Below, one piece after another: positions 1-7,955 of a stretch of DNA of 64,000 nucleotides. Below the pieces are notes generated by a model. The model was not told the DNA's origin. It saw only the letters and a list, made by a program, of their open reading frames with translations, and made no database searches. The stretch is from Dryocola clanedunensis (lineage in GTDB: Bacteria > Pseudomonadota > Gammaproteobacteria > Enterobacterales > Enterobacteriaceae): NCBI RefSeq assembly GCF_025215155.1, contig NZ_JALHAM010000108.1, one strand, 5' to 3'. A program made the position numbers and the translations under genes. Numbering within the stretch: the first letter of the stretch is position 1; the number at the start of each line of letters is the position of its first letter.

Positions 1-1
1 A

Positions 2-121
2 TGCCTGGCGGCACTAGCGCGGTGGTCCCACCTGACCCCATGCCGAACTCAGAAGTGAAACGCCGTAGCGCCGATGGTAGTGTGGGGTCTCCCCATGCGA
101 GAGTAGGGAACTGCCAGGCTC
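2..121 (+). rRNA. rrf: 5S ribosomal RNA (end of an rRNA operon)
   Basis: Complete 5S rRNA, the last gene of an rRNA operon whose 16S and 23S genes lie to the left of the window. The sequence follows E. coli 5S almost base for base, including the CCCACCTGACCCCATGCC and GATGGTAGTGTGGGGTC segments. Helix I pairs GCCTGGC (3-9) with GCCAGGC (113-119). The outermost pair is lost because position 120 is T where E. coli has A. No tRNA follows; a terminator comes about 12 bases later. Neighbouring mobB identifies this as the equivalent of the E. coli rrnA 5S gene. Confidence 0.97.
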
Positions 122-132
122 CAAATTAGTGA

Positions 133-161
133 AAAGCCCTGTACTCTGTACAGGGCTTTTT
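133..161 (+). terminator. rRNA operon terminator
   Basis: A perfect 12-bp stem (AAAGCCCTGTAC / GTACAGGGCTTT) with a 3-base loop runs straight into a T run. It sits just after the 5S gene and would also insulate the convergent mobB gene. Confidence 0.9.
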
Positions 162-205
162 GCTGTCTGCAATTTATGAAAAAAACCTGCAATAGCAGGC
201 AATCC

Positions 206-712
206 TCATTTCTTAAGCCATTCGGCCACAAAATTTGCGATTTGCACTGGTGAATTGATATCCAGAACGGGTAACCCTGCTTCGGGGATCTCTGTATCGC
301 TGGCGATGGCAATGACATGATCGTCGATTTCAAGCTCATCCACACCGTGCCCAAGCCCTGCTCTGAACAGCAGAATCTTCGGTATCGCTTCATGTTTAAA
401 GCCTTCTACTAATATCACATCAAGTGATGCTGCATCCATACGGCTGGCTAACCAGCATAAATCCACTTCTTCCCGTTCAAGTGTTTCCGTCATTAAGGCC
501 CAACGATTTTGGTTGGCAACTATCGTCTGCGCTGCCCCCGCTTTACGAAGCTCGTAACTGTCTTTGCCTGGCTTATCGACATCAACATCATGATGCGTAT
601 GTTTGATTAACCCCGGACGTATCCCTTTTACATTGAGTAATGGGATTAATTGCTTAAGCAGCGTGGTTTTCCCCGTGCCGCTCCAGGCGGCAAAAGCCAG
701 TAAAGGCACCAT
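206..712 (-). CDS. mobB: Molybdopterin-guanine dinucleotide biosynthesis adaptor MobB
   Basis: A 168-residue GTP-binding protein that assists MobA in adding GMP to molybdopterin. It is not strictly required for that reaction in E. coli. The P-loop AAWSGTGKTT is at residues 8-17, followed by the family segments IKHTHHD and DSYELRKAGA and by VEGFKHE in the middle of the protein. It starts with ATG immediately after the mobA stop codon (TAG then ATG, no gap), so the two are translated as one operon, as in E. coli. Cytoplasmic. Confidence 0.95.
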   Translation of the reverse strand: MVPLLAFAAWSGTGKTTLLKQLIPLLNVKGIRPGLIKHTHHDVDVDKPGKDSYELRKAGAAQTIVANQNRWALMTETLEREEVDLCWLASRMDAASLDVILVEGFKHEAIPKILLFRAGLGHGVDELEIDDHVIAIASDTEIPEAGLPVLDINSPVQIANFVAEWLKK

Positions 713-1294
713 CTATTCGTTCTCCCACAAGGCAAGATCTTGAGGTGAATTAACATTAGCGAAGTTTTGTTGCTGCCCGGGGAAGGGCACGGCATGTCCG
801 TCTGCTTCTTTCAGGAATACCATTACCCGGCGCTCACCAGCCGCCAGATAATTTTCTAATGCCGGAGCAATATTACGATGAACAAGTGCGAGCGTTGGAT
901 GATCGCGCTCTCCGTCATTTACCCACAAGGCAGAAAACTGCCCCCTTGATGCCCAGAGCTGGCGGGCGAGATTTTCAGGGATATTAGGTGTATCGCAAGG
1001 ACAAAACAGGAACCATTCGGCATCCAGCTGCTGCATCGCGGAGAGCATTCCTGCCAGTGGACCCGGGTAATCAGGTAAGGAATCGCTTAATACTTCATGC
1101 CCAAGCTTTTGATATTTCTCGATATTTCTGTTCGCGCTTATGACCACCTTGCCAACCTGAGGGGTGAGTTTTCTCACGATATGTTCAAACAGCGGCAAGC
1201 CATTCAATTTAATGAGCCCCTTGTCCTGCCCGCCCATTCTGGTTGCCCGCCCACCGGCAAGAATAACGCCAGTTACTTCCGTTAAACATGTCAC
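713..1294 (-). CDS. mobA: Molybdenum cofactor guanylyltransferase MobA
   Basis: Transfers GMP from GTP to Mo-molybdopterin to form the bis-MGD cofactor of the DMSO reductase family. The nucleotide-binding signature LAGGRATRMGGQDKG is near residues 12-26, FLFCPCDTP follows, and VNVNSPQDL-type residues close the protein. The reading frame is open further upstream, but I chose the GTG at 1294. It gives 193 residues (E. coli has 194) and has AGAGG eight bases upstream. First gene of mobAB, divergent from yihD. The start is the main uncertainty. Confidence 0.93.
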   Translation of the reverse strand: MTCLTEVTGVILAGGRATRMGGQDKGLIKLNGLPLFEHIVRKLTPQVGKVVISANRNIEKYQKLGHEVLSDSLPDYPGPLAGMLSAMQQLDAEWFLFCPCDTPNIPENLARQLWASRGQFSALWVNDGERDHPTLALVHRNIAPALENYLAAGERRVMVFLKEADGHAVPFPGQQQNFANVNSPQDLALWENE

Positions 1295-1366
1295 TAATAT
1301 CGCCTCTTTTAATGTGGGATTGAGCCTGCTAACGTGTGACATCTCGCAAGTGAAAGGAGCACTATC

Positions 1367-1636
1367 ATGAAATGTAAGCGTCTTAACGAACTGCTCGAGC
1401 TGTTACAACCCGCGTGGCAGAAAGAGCCCGATCTCAACCTAATCCAATTTTTGCAGAAACTTGCCGAAGAGTCAGGCTATACCGGTGAATTAACCGATCT
1501 CACTGATGATGTGCTGATCTACCACCTGAAAATGCGCGACTCCTCAAAAGATGCTGTTATCCCTGGTATTAAAAAAGACTACGAAGAAGATTTTAAAACA
1601 GCGCTACTTCGCGCGCGCGGTGTAATTAAAGAGTAA
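1367..1636 (+). CDS. yihD: Conserved protein YihD (DUF1040)
   Basis: An 89-residue acidic, soluble protein, full length for the family, with no signal peptide or membrane segment. It starts at ATG behind AGGAG. It lies upstream of srkA-dsbA as in E. coli. The biochemical role is not established. The stop codon falls inside a CpxR-like site serving the next genes, so yihD itself is probably transcribed separately. Confidence 0.9.
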   Translation: MKCKRLNELLELLQPAWQKEPDLNLIQFLQKLAEESGYTGELTDLTDDVLIYHLKMRDSSKDAVIPGIKKDYEEDFKTALLRARGVIKE

Positions 1637-1647
1637 AAGCTTGTAAG
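1633..1647 (+). promoter_or_regulatory. CpxR-type box ahead of srkA-dsbA
   Basis: GTAAA, five bases, GTAAG: nine of ten matches to the CpxR consensus GTAAA-N5-GTAAA, 66 bp before the srkA start and overlapping the yihD stop codon. In E. coli the srkA-dsbA operon is a known CpxR target, which fits the position. Binding is inferred from the motif. Confidence 0.65.
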
Positions 1648-1712
1648 CCGGGCCACCTAAGCCGCCACGAAATGTTATCCTGAACTATTCGTATTAACAG
1701 TCGGTTGCCTGC

Positions 1713-2699
1713 ATGACAGACAGCGCTTTCAATTTTCAGACTCTACATCCGGATACCATCATGGATGCCCTTTTTGAACAGGGTATACGGGTGGATTCCG
1801 GGCTGACCCCTTTAAACAGCTTTGAGAATCGCGTCTATCAGTTTCAGGATGAGGATCGCAAACGCTATGTGGTGAAATTTTATCGCCCCAACCGCTGGTC
1901 TGCAGAACAAATTCAGGAAGAGCATCAGTTTGCAGCAGAGTTGCTGGCTGATGAGGTCCCGGTTGCTGCTCCTTTATCTTATTCCGGTAATACTTTGCTT
2001 CGCCATCAGGGGTTTATGTACACGGTATTCCCTAGCCTGGGCGGACGGCAGTATGAAACCGATAATATCGATCAAATGGAGTGGGTGGGTCGCTACTTGG
2101 GTCGAATTCATCAGACCGGGCGCCGTAAGCTGTTTGCAGAGCGGCCCACTATCGGTATTGATGAGTATCTTCTTGAGCCAAGGGCTTTGTTTGAACAAAC
2201 GAAGCTGATTCCTGCGGCGTTGAAAGCGGCTTTTCTTAAAGCTACCGATACGTTAATCGAAGAAGTTAAACTTCGCTGGCACGACCGGTTTGACTCTTTG
2301 CGTTTGCACGGCGACTGCCATCCGGGGAATATCCTCTGGCGAGACGGCCCGTTATTCGTCGATCTTGATGATGCCCGTAACGGCCCAGCCGTTCAGGATC
2401 TCTGGATGCTGCTGAATGGCGACAAAGCCGAACAGCGTATGCAGCTCGAAACTATCATCGAAGCCTACGAAGAGTTCTCCCCCTTCAATTCAGACGAAAT
2501 CGCCCTCATCGAACCTTTACGTGCCATGCGTATGGTCTATTATCTCGCGTGGATTATTCGTCGCTGGGATGACCCCGCTTTTCCCAGGAATTTCCCTTGG
2601 CTTACCGAGGAAGATTACTGGCGCAGTCAGACTGCAACTTTCACCGAGCAGGTCCGGGTTCTGCGTGAACCACCACTACAACTAACGCCAATGTATTAG
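1713..2699 (+). CDS. srkA: Stress response kinase A (Ser/Thr protein kinase, RdoA/YihE)
   Basis: A 328-residue cytoplasmic kinase of the APH/choline-kinase fold that counters stress-induced cell death in E. coli. Length equals the E. coli protein. The catalytic loop LHGDCHPGN lies near residue 200 and the metal-binding FVDLDDARNGP near residue 215. The N-terminus holds the HPDTIMDAL and NRVYQF segments typical of the family. It is 27 bp upstream of dsbA and co-transcribed with it in E. coli under Cpx control. The conserved C-terminus ends QLTPMY. Confidence 0.95.
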   Translation: MTDSAFNFQTLHPDTIMDALFEQGIRVDSGLTPLNSFENRVYQFQDEDRKRYVVKFYRPNRWSAEQIQEEHQFAAELLADEVPVAAPLSYSGNTLLRHQGFMYTVFPSLGGRQYETDNIDQMEWVGRYLGRIHQTGRRKLFAERPTIGIDEYLLEPRALFEQTKLIPAALKAAFLKATDTLIEEVKLRWHDRFDSLRLHGDCHPGNILWRDGPLFVDLDDARNGPAVQDLWMLLNGDKAEQRMQLETIIEAYEEFSPFNSDEIALIEPLRAMRMVYYLAWIIRRWDDPAFPRNFPWLTEEDYWRSQTATFTEQVRVLREPPLQLTPMY

Positions 2700-2726
2700 T
2701 CAGTACTATTCAGGAGAGAAAGGAAT

Positions 2727-3350
2727 ATGAAAAAAATTTGGCTGGCACTCGCGGGTATGATTCTGGCATTCAGTGCCACTGCTGCCCAGTTCACTGATGG
2801 TAAAGAGTACGTGACCATCGATAAACCCGTTGCAGGCGAACCGCAAGTGTTAGAGTTCTTCTCTTTCTATTGCCCGCACTGCTACCAGTTTGAAGAAGTT
2901 CTTCACGTGTCTGATAACGTGAAGAAAAAGCTGCCGGAAGGCACTAAAATGACCAAGTATCATGTTGAGTTCCTGGGCCCGCTGGGCAAAGATCTGACTC
3001 AGGCGTGGGCTGTTGCAATGGCGCTGGGCGTGGAAGATAAAATCACTGCTCCTATGTTTGAAGCCGTGCAGAAAACCCAGACCGTACAAAACGTTGCTGA
3101 TATCCGCAAAGTCTTTATCGATGCTGGCGTGAAGCCAGAAGAGTATGACGCTGCGTGGAACAGCTTCGTGGTGAAATCCCTTGTTGCTCAGCAAGAGAAA
3201 GCGGCAGCAGACCTGCAGTTGCAGGGCGTACCGGCTATCTTCGTTAACGGCAAGTATCAGCTGAATCCTCAGGGTATGGATACCAGCGATATGGATGCGT
3301 TCGTTAAGCAGTACGCTGACGTAACGAAATTCCTGGTCGAGAAGAAGTAA
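2727..3350 (+). CDS. dsbA: Periplasmic thiol:disulfide oxidoreductase DsbA
   Basis: Introduces disulfide bonds into exported proteins and is re-oxidised by DsbB. A Sec signal peptide (MKKIWLALAG, cleavage near residue 19) precedes the thioredoxin-fold protein. The active site CPHC is at residues 49-52, and the cis-proline segment GVPAIFVNGKY lies in the last third. 207 residues, one less than E. coli. AGGAGAGAAAGG provides a strong ribosome site. Second gene of srkA-dsbA, with its own terminator. Confidence 0.97.
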   Translation: MKKIWLALAGMILAFSATAAQFTDGKEYVTIDKPVAGEPQVLEFFSFYCPHCYQFEEVLHVSDNVKKKLPEGTKMTKYHVEFLGPLGKDLTQAWAVAMALGVEDKITAPMFEAVQKTQTVQNVADIRKVFIDAGVKPEEYDAAWNSFVVKSLVAQQEKAAADLQLQGVPAIFVNGKYQLNPQGMDTSDMDAFVKQYADVTKFLVEKK

Positions 3351-3354
3351 GTAA

Positions 3355-3377
3355 AAAGCCGGTCACTGACCGGCTTT
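3355..3377 (+). terminator. dsbA terminator
   Basis: An AAAGCCGGTCA / TGACCGGCTTT inverted repeat begins five bases after the dsbA stop. The T run is short (three), so termination may be partial. The core 17 bases are repeated at 3518-3534 inside the 3' end of yihG. Confidence 0.7.
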
Positions 3378-3534
3378 AGATTGCTGACAAAGAAGGAAAA
3401 AGCGTGGTTTTTCCTTCTTTGTGATAAGCAGGCGAAAATCAATGAATTGATTTTCCTTGTTATTTATTCAGTGAGATCTTTGCGAAACTCGTTCGTTTTA
3501 GGTTTGTCATTTGTCTGAAGCCGGTCACTGACCG
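3356..3534. repeat. 17-bp direct repeat (3356-3372, 3518-3534) enclosing two further hairpins
   Basis: The identical 17-base block AAGCCGGTCACTGACCG occurs at 3356-3372 (dsbA terminator) and 3518-3534 (overlapping the yihG stop). Between the copies lie two perfect palindromes. One, at 3387-3422, has 15-bp arms ACAAAGAAGGAAAAA and a 6-base loop. The other, at 3434-3455, has 10-bp arms GAAAATCAAT and a 2-base loop. E. coli carries yihF at this spot; it is missing here and no gene is seen in the gap. Confidence 0.8.
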
Positions 3535-4430
3535 ACTTTCTTTTTTTGCATGATGCTATTCAACAGAGCATCTTTCTCGTGCCAGAGTGCATTGAGCCAG
3601 GTCTGAAAACGACGTTTAAACACCTTGTCATTCACATAATCCCCGTGCAGTTCTTCCTCAATAGGTATTAGCGAAACCCGCACCACTATTCTTGTCATCT
3701 TCCCTGACAGCATGTCATAGAACGGGGAATGTGTATTTTCGGGATAGCAAAGCGTCACGTTAAGGATCTTATCGAATTGTGGCCCTAAAACACTTAATGC
3801 CATCGCAATGCCTGCCGCTTTCGGCGGTAAAAGATTCTGGAATGCGGAACGTGTTTCAAGCACCTTTTCCGGGGTAAAGCGGGAGCCTTCGACGAAATTT
3901 ACGATGGTCGTTGGATAGACGCGGAATTTTTCACAGGATTTACGTGTCGTCTCGACGTCTTTACCGCGACGTTCCGGGTGTCGTAACAGGTAACCGCGTG
4001 AATAGCGCTTCATAAACGGCATATCCAGCGCCCAGCAGGCCAGGCCAATGAACGGCACCCAGGCCAGTTGCTGCTTAAGAAAGTATTTATTCATCGGGAT
4101 ATGATGGCGAAAAAGTACGCACAAAATCACGATATCTGCCCAGCTTCGGTGATTACAGATCAGTAAATACCAGTTTTTCTTACTTAGCCCTTCAAGCCCT
4201 TCTACATCCCATTTCAGAAACGGGTTCAGGCGAAGGAGTACCGTTAGTCCTTCGCACCAGCAGTACATCATAAAATTGGCAAACTTCGTGATAGCGCGCC
4301 AGATTGCAGGGAGGGGTAATAGCAGCTTAAAAATGCCAGCGATGATGATGGGCACGGAGCATATTACCGTCACCAGAATAGTTAGAGCGACACTCAACAA
4401 TAAGGTGAATGCTGCAAGCAATCTCGACAT
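3525..4430 (-). CDS. yihG: YihG, inner-membrane PlsC-family acyltransferase
   Basis: A 301-residue membrane protein of the 1-acyl-glycerol-3-phosphate acyltransferase family. Two hydrophobic segments occupy residues 5-45. The catalytic H-X4-D motif is NHRSWAD (His94, Asp99), and the substrate motif VEGSRFT follows at about residue 168. In E. coli YihG acts as a second LPA acyltransferase that influences phospholipid acyl composition. The last residues (KKKVGQ) are encoded within a copy of the dsbA terminator repeat, so the C-terminus differs from E. coli. Convergent with dsbA. Confidence 0.9.
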   Translation of the reverse strand: MSRLLAAFTLLLSVALTILVTVICSVPIIIAGIFKLLLPLPAIWRAITKFANFMMYCWCEGLTVLLRLNPFLKWDVEGLEGLSKKNWYLLICNHRSWADIVILCVLFRHHIPMNKYFLKQQLAWVPFIGLACWALDMPFMKRYSRGYLLRHPERRGKDVETTRKSCEKFRVYPTTIVNFVEGSRFTPEKVLETRSAFQNLLPPKAAGIAMALSVLGPQFDKILNVTLCYPENTHSPFYDMLSGKMTRIVVRVSLIPIEEELHGDYVNDKVFKRRFQTWLNALWHEKDALLNSIMQKKKVGQ

Positions 4431-4871
4431 AAATAATTATTTCATAAGGTGATTTTATAAAAGCGCCCAAAAGGCCGACAAGCCATGAATTTTATCAACT
4501 TTGCGTCCGGAGGATTATTCAAAAAGCCGCATAGGGTCTGAGCAGGATTACATTCGTAAGTCATTATGCTGCGTTTTGTTAAAAATTAGTTTTATATCCA
4601 CATTTGGATAATCCAAAAAAAGCAACAGGCAGGGATTTAACAAATCTATAAACACATGATTTTATTAAAAATAAATAACGCGATGCCGCTGTGTTACATT
4701 AAGATATTAGATACTTATAGAATTATGCACAAAGTTATCCACATTCTCGATCTTGCGTAAGATCGCATGGATCGACAAATCTTTTCGGCTAATCGCCTGC
4801 AAAAGTTCATGTTTTTGGCCAGGCTATGGCATCCTTTAGCAATAAATTAAAACAGGCATGGAACGGACATT
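4431..4871. promoter_or_regulatory. yihG-polA intergenic region with two DnaA boxes
   Basis: This 441-bp AT-rich gap contains no gene I can support. Two consensus DnaA boxes stand 3 bp apart: TTATGCACA (4723-4731) and TTATCCACA (4735-4743). They are followed by three GATC sites at 4749, 4761 and 4770, the first two being arms of GATCTT-gcgt-AAGATC. The polA start lies about 130 bp downstream. In E. coli DnaA is reported to stimulate polA through boxes in its promoter region. The GATC arrangement is my observation. Confidence 0.7.
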
Positions 4872-7658
4872 ATGGTTCAGATCGCGCAAAACCCGCTTAT
4901 CCTCGTTGATGGCTCCTCCTATCTTTATCGGGCTTACCACGCCTTTCCTCCTCTGACCAACAGCGCTGGTGTGCCTACCGGTGCGATGTATGGCGTACTG
5001 AATATGCTGCGCAGCCTGATCATGCAGTATCAGCCGACCCATGCCGCCGTGGTTTTCGATGCGAAAGGAAAGACTTTCCGCGACGAGTTATTTGAGCATT
5101 ACAAATCCCATCGTCCGCCAATGCCGGACGATCTGCGCGCTCAGATTGAACCCTTACATGCCATGGTGAAAGCGATGGGGCTGCCTCTACTGGCGGTTTC
5201 AGGCGTGGAAGCGGACGACGTCATTGGCACGTTAGCGCTGGAAGCTGAAAAAATGGGCCGCCCTGTACTTATTAGTACTGGTGATAAAGACATGGCTCAG
5301 CTGGTCACACCGGGCGTGACGCTGATCAATACCATGACGAACACGATCCTCGGCCCCGAGGAAGTACAAACAAAATATGGCGTGCCGCCAGAGCTGATCA
5401 TTGATTTCCTCGCGCTGATGGGTGATTCATCAGATAACATTCCGGGCGTGCCGGGCGTGGGTGAAAAAACTGCACAGGCGCTTCTGCAAGGGCTCGGTGG
5501 CCTTGATGCGCTCTATGCTAACCCGGAAAAAATCGCCGAGCTGAGTTTCCGCGGCGCGAAAACCATGGCTGCCAAACTTGAGCAAAGCAAAGAGGTGGCT
5601 TATCTCTCCTATCAGCTGGCAACTATCAAAACTGACGTTGAGCTGGAGCTAACCTGCGAACAGCTGGAAGTGCAACAGCCGGCAGCTGAAGAACTGCTTG
5701 GCATGTTTAAGCAGTACGAGTTTAAACGCTGGATCACAGATGTTGAAGCCGGTAAGTGGCTGCAGGCCAAAGGTGCTAAAGCCGCCGCTAAACCGCAAAA
5801 AACTATCGAAGTTGACGCCGAACCAGAAGAACCAGCCAATGCTCTTTCTTATGACAACTACGTCACCATTCTTGAGGAGCAAGTTCTCGTTGAGTGGATT
5901 GAGCGCCTGAAGAAAGCTCCTTTCTTTGCTTTTGATACAGAAACAGACAGCCTTGATAACGTCAGCGCTCGCCTGGTGGGTCTCTCGTTTGCAACTGAAC
6001 CTGGCGTCGCCTGCTACATTCCGGTCGGACATGACTATATCGACGCGCCGGATCAGCTTCCCCTCGAGCGCGTGCTGGAACTTCTTAAGCCAATACTGGA
6101 AGACGAAAAAGCGTTGAAAGTCGGTCAGAATCTTAAGTATGACCGAGGTATCGTAGGCAGCTACGGCATTGAACTGCGTGGCATCGCTTTTGACACTATG
6201 CTTGAATCCTACATTCTGGATAGCGTAGCGGGTCGTCACGATATGGACAGCCTGTCCAACCGCTGGCTCGGCCACAAAACCATCACCTTTGAAGAGATCG
6301 CCGGTAAGGGTAAGAAGCAGCTCACCTTCAACCAAATCGATCTTGAGCAGGCGGGGCGCTACGCTGCGGAAGATGCGGATGTCACCCTGCAACTGCATCT
6401 GAAAATGTGGCCAAAGCTTGAGAAAAGTGAAGGTCCGCTGAATGTTTTCAATAATATAGAAATGCCCCTGGTACCGGTCTTGTCACGCATTGAACGTAAT
6501 GGCGTGAAGATTGACCCGGCACTACTGCACATCCATTCAGAGCAGCTGACTAAGCGTCTGGGCGAGCTGGAACTCAAAGCGCACGAGATTGCCGGCGAGG
6601 TCTTCAACCTCTCTTCTACCAAGCAGTTGCAGACCATCCTGTTTGAAAAACAGGGCATTAAGCCGCTGAAGAAAACGCCGGGTGGAGCGCCATCCACGTC
6701 AGAAGAGGTGCTGGAAGAACTGGCGCTGGATTATCCGTTGCCTAAAGTGATCCTTGAATACCGGGGTCTGGCAAAGCTGAAGTCCACCTACACGGATAAG
6801 TTACCGCTGATGATCAATGAGAAAACCGGCCGCGTACATACCTCTTATCATCAGGCTGTGGCGGCGACGGGCCGTTTGTCATCGACCGATCCAAACCTGC
6901 AAAATATCCCTGTGCGCAACGAAGAAGGTCGTCGTATTCGCCAGGCGTTTATCGCGCCTCAAGATTATGTCATTGTTTCTGCTGACTATTCTCAGATTGA
7001 GTTACGCATCATGGCGCATTTATCACGGGATAAAGGCCTGCTTACCGCCTTTGCGGAAGGAAAGGATATCCACCGCGCCACGGCAGCGGAAGTTTTTGGC
7101 CTGCCGCTGGACAGCGTTACCGGCGAACAGCGCCGCAGCGCGAAAGCGATTAACTTCGGCCTGATCTACGGCATGAGCGCGTTTGGCCTCTCCCGGCAGC
7201 TCAACATTCCGCGCAAAGAGTCGCAGAAATACATGGATCTTTACTTCGAGCGCTACCCTGGCGTGCTGGAGTACATGGAGCGCACCCGCCAGCAGGCGAA
7301 GGACAAAGGCTATGTTGAGACGCTGGATGGCCGCCGCCTGTATCTTCCGGACATCAATTCCAGCAACGGTGCACGCCGCGCGGGCGCTGAACGTGCCGCA
7401 ATCAACGCCCCCATGCAGGGAACTGCTGCGGACATCATCAAGCGTGCAATGATTGCCGTAGACGCCTGGCTGGAAAAAGATAAGCCGCGCGTGAAGATGA
7501 TCATGCAGGTGCACGATGAGCTGGTGTTTGAAGTGCATAAGGACGACGTAGAAGCCGTTTCTGCAAAAATTCACGAACTGATGGAAGGCAGCATGAAGTT
7601 GGATGTGCCATTACTGGTAGAAGTGGGCAGTGGTGCAAACTGGGATGAAGCGCATTAA
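4872..7658 (+). CDS. polA: DNA polymerase I
   Basis: A repair polymerase that removes Okazaki primers. 928 residues, exactly the E. coli length, so E. coli numbering applies. The 5'-3' exonuclease covers about residues 1-323, the 3'-5' exonuclease follows with FAFDTETD near 355, and the polymerase domain covers about 520-928. Polymerase motifs are VSADYSQIELR (Asp705), RRSAKAINFGLIYG (Lys758) and MQVHDELVFEV (Asp882). ATG start, monocistronic, followed by the spf RNA gene as in E. coli. All catalytic residues I could check are present. Confidence 0.98.
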   Translation: MVQIAQNPLILVDGSSYLYRAYHAFPPLTNSAGVPTGAMYGVLNMLRSLIMQYQPTHAAVVFDAKGKTFRDELFEHYKSHRPPMPDDLRAQIEPLHAMVKAMGLPLLAVSGVEADDVIGTLALEAEKMGRPVLISTGDKDMAQLVTPGVTLINTMTNTILGPEEVQTKYGVPPELIIDFLALMGDSSDNIPGVPGVGEKTAQALLQGLGGLDALYANPEKIAELSFRGAKTMAAKLEQSKEVAYLSYQLATIKTDVELELTCEQLEVQQPAAEELLGMFKQYEFKRWITDVEAGKWLQAKGAKAAAKPQKTIEVDAEPEEPANALSYDNYVTILEEQVLVEWIERLKKAPFFAFDTETDSLDNVSARLVGLSFATEPGVACYIPVGHDYIDAPDQLPLERVLELLKPILEDEKALKVGQNLKYDRGIVGSYGIELRGIAFDTMLESYILDSVAGRHDMDSLSNRWLGHKTITFEEIAGKGKKQLTFNQIDLEQAGRYAAEDADVTLQLHLKMWPKLEKSEGPLNVFNNIEMPLVPVLSRIERNGVKIDPALLHIHSEQLTKRLGELELKAHEIAGEVFNLSSTKQLQTILFEKQGIKPLKKTPGGAPSTSEEVLEELALDYPLPKVILEYRGLAKLKSTYTDKLPLMINEKTGRVHTSYHQAVAATGRLSSTDPNLQNIPVRNEEGRRIRQAFIAPQDYVIVSADYSQIELRIMAHLSRDKGLLTAFAEGKDIHRATAAEVFGLPLDSVTGEQRRSAKAINFGLIYGMSAFGLSRQLNIPRKESQKYMDLYFERYPGVLEYMERTRQQAKDKGYVETLDGRRLYLPDINSSNGARRAGAERAAINAPMQGTAADIIKRAMIAVDAWLEKDKPRVKMIMQVHDELVFEVHKDDVEAVSAKIHELMEGSMKLDVPLLVEVGSGANWDEAH

Positions 7659-7776
7659 TGCAGCAAATTTGATGTCACCTTTTTGTAACTAAGCAACATA
7701 AGTCATAGTTTTTTGTGATGACGCTTGAAGAATGCTGTGCAAACAGTGAAAAAAAACTACAAAAAATGCTTTTTCA

Positions 7777-7806
7777 CGCGAATAAAAAGGAGTAAAGTTA
7801 TTCGCG
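7777..7806 (+). promoter_or_regulatory. Inverted repeat over the spf promoter
   Basis: CGCGAATAA (7777-7785) and TTATTCGCG (7798-7806) form a perfect 9-bp inverted repeat with a 12-bp spacer. It spans the expected -10 region and ends on the first base of Spot 42. Its size and position suit an operator. In E. coli spf is repressed by cAMP-CRP, but this palindrome is not a CRP site. Function is inferred only. Confidence 0.4.
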
Positions 7807-7914
7807 TAGGGTACAGAGGTAAGATGTTCTATCTTTCAGACCTTTTACTTCACGTAATCGGATTTGGCTGAATATTTTAGCCGCCCCAGTCAGAAATGAC
7901 TGGGGCGTTTTTTA
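7806..7914 (+). ncRNA. spf: Spot 42 regulatory RNA
   Basis: A 109-nt Hfq-dependent RNA that base-pairs with galK and many catabolic mRNAs to enforce glucose preference. The 5' start GTAGGGTACAGAGGTAAGA and the single-stranded target-pairing regions match E. coli almost exactly. The 3' end is the strong terminator GCCCCAGTC-agaaat-GACTGGGGC followed by T6. It sits between polA and convergent engB, the standard location. Confidence 0.97.
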
Positions 7915-7955
7915 TTGCGCGAAGCCAAAAAAAGACGGGATAACCCGTCTGTTTC

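Noticed and set aside
4590..4625. Further DnaA-like sequences (TATATCCACA, TTGGATAAT)
   Set aside because: Each has one or more mismatches to the 9-mer, and they lie far from the two good boxes.
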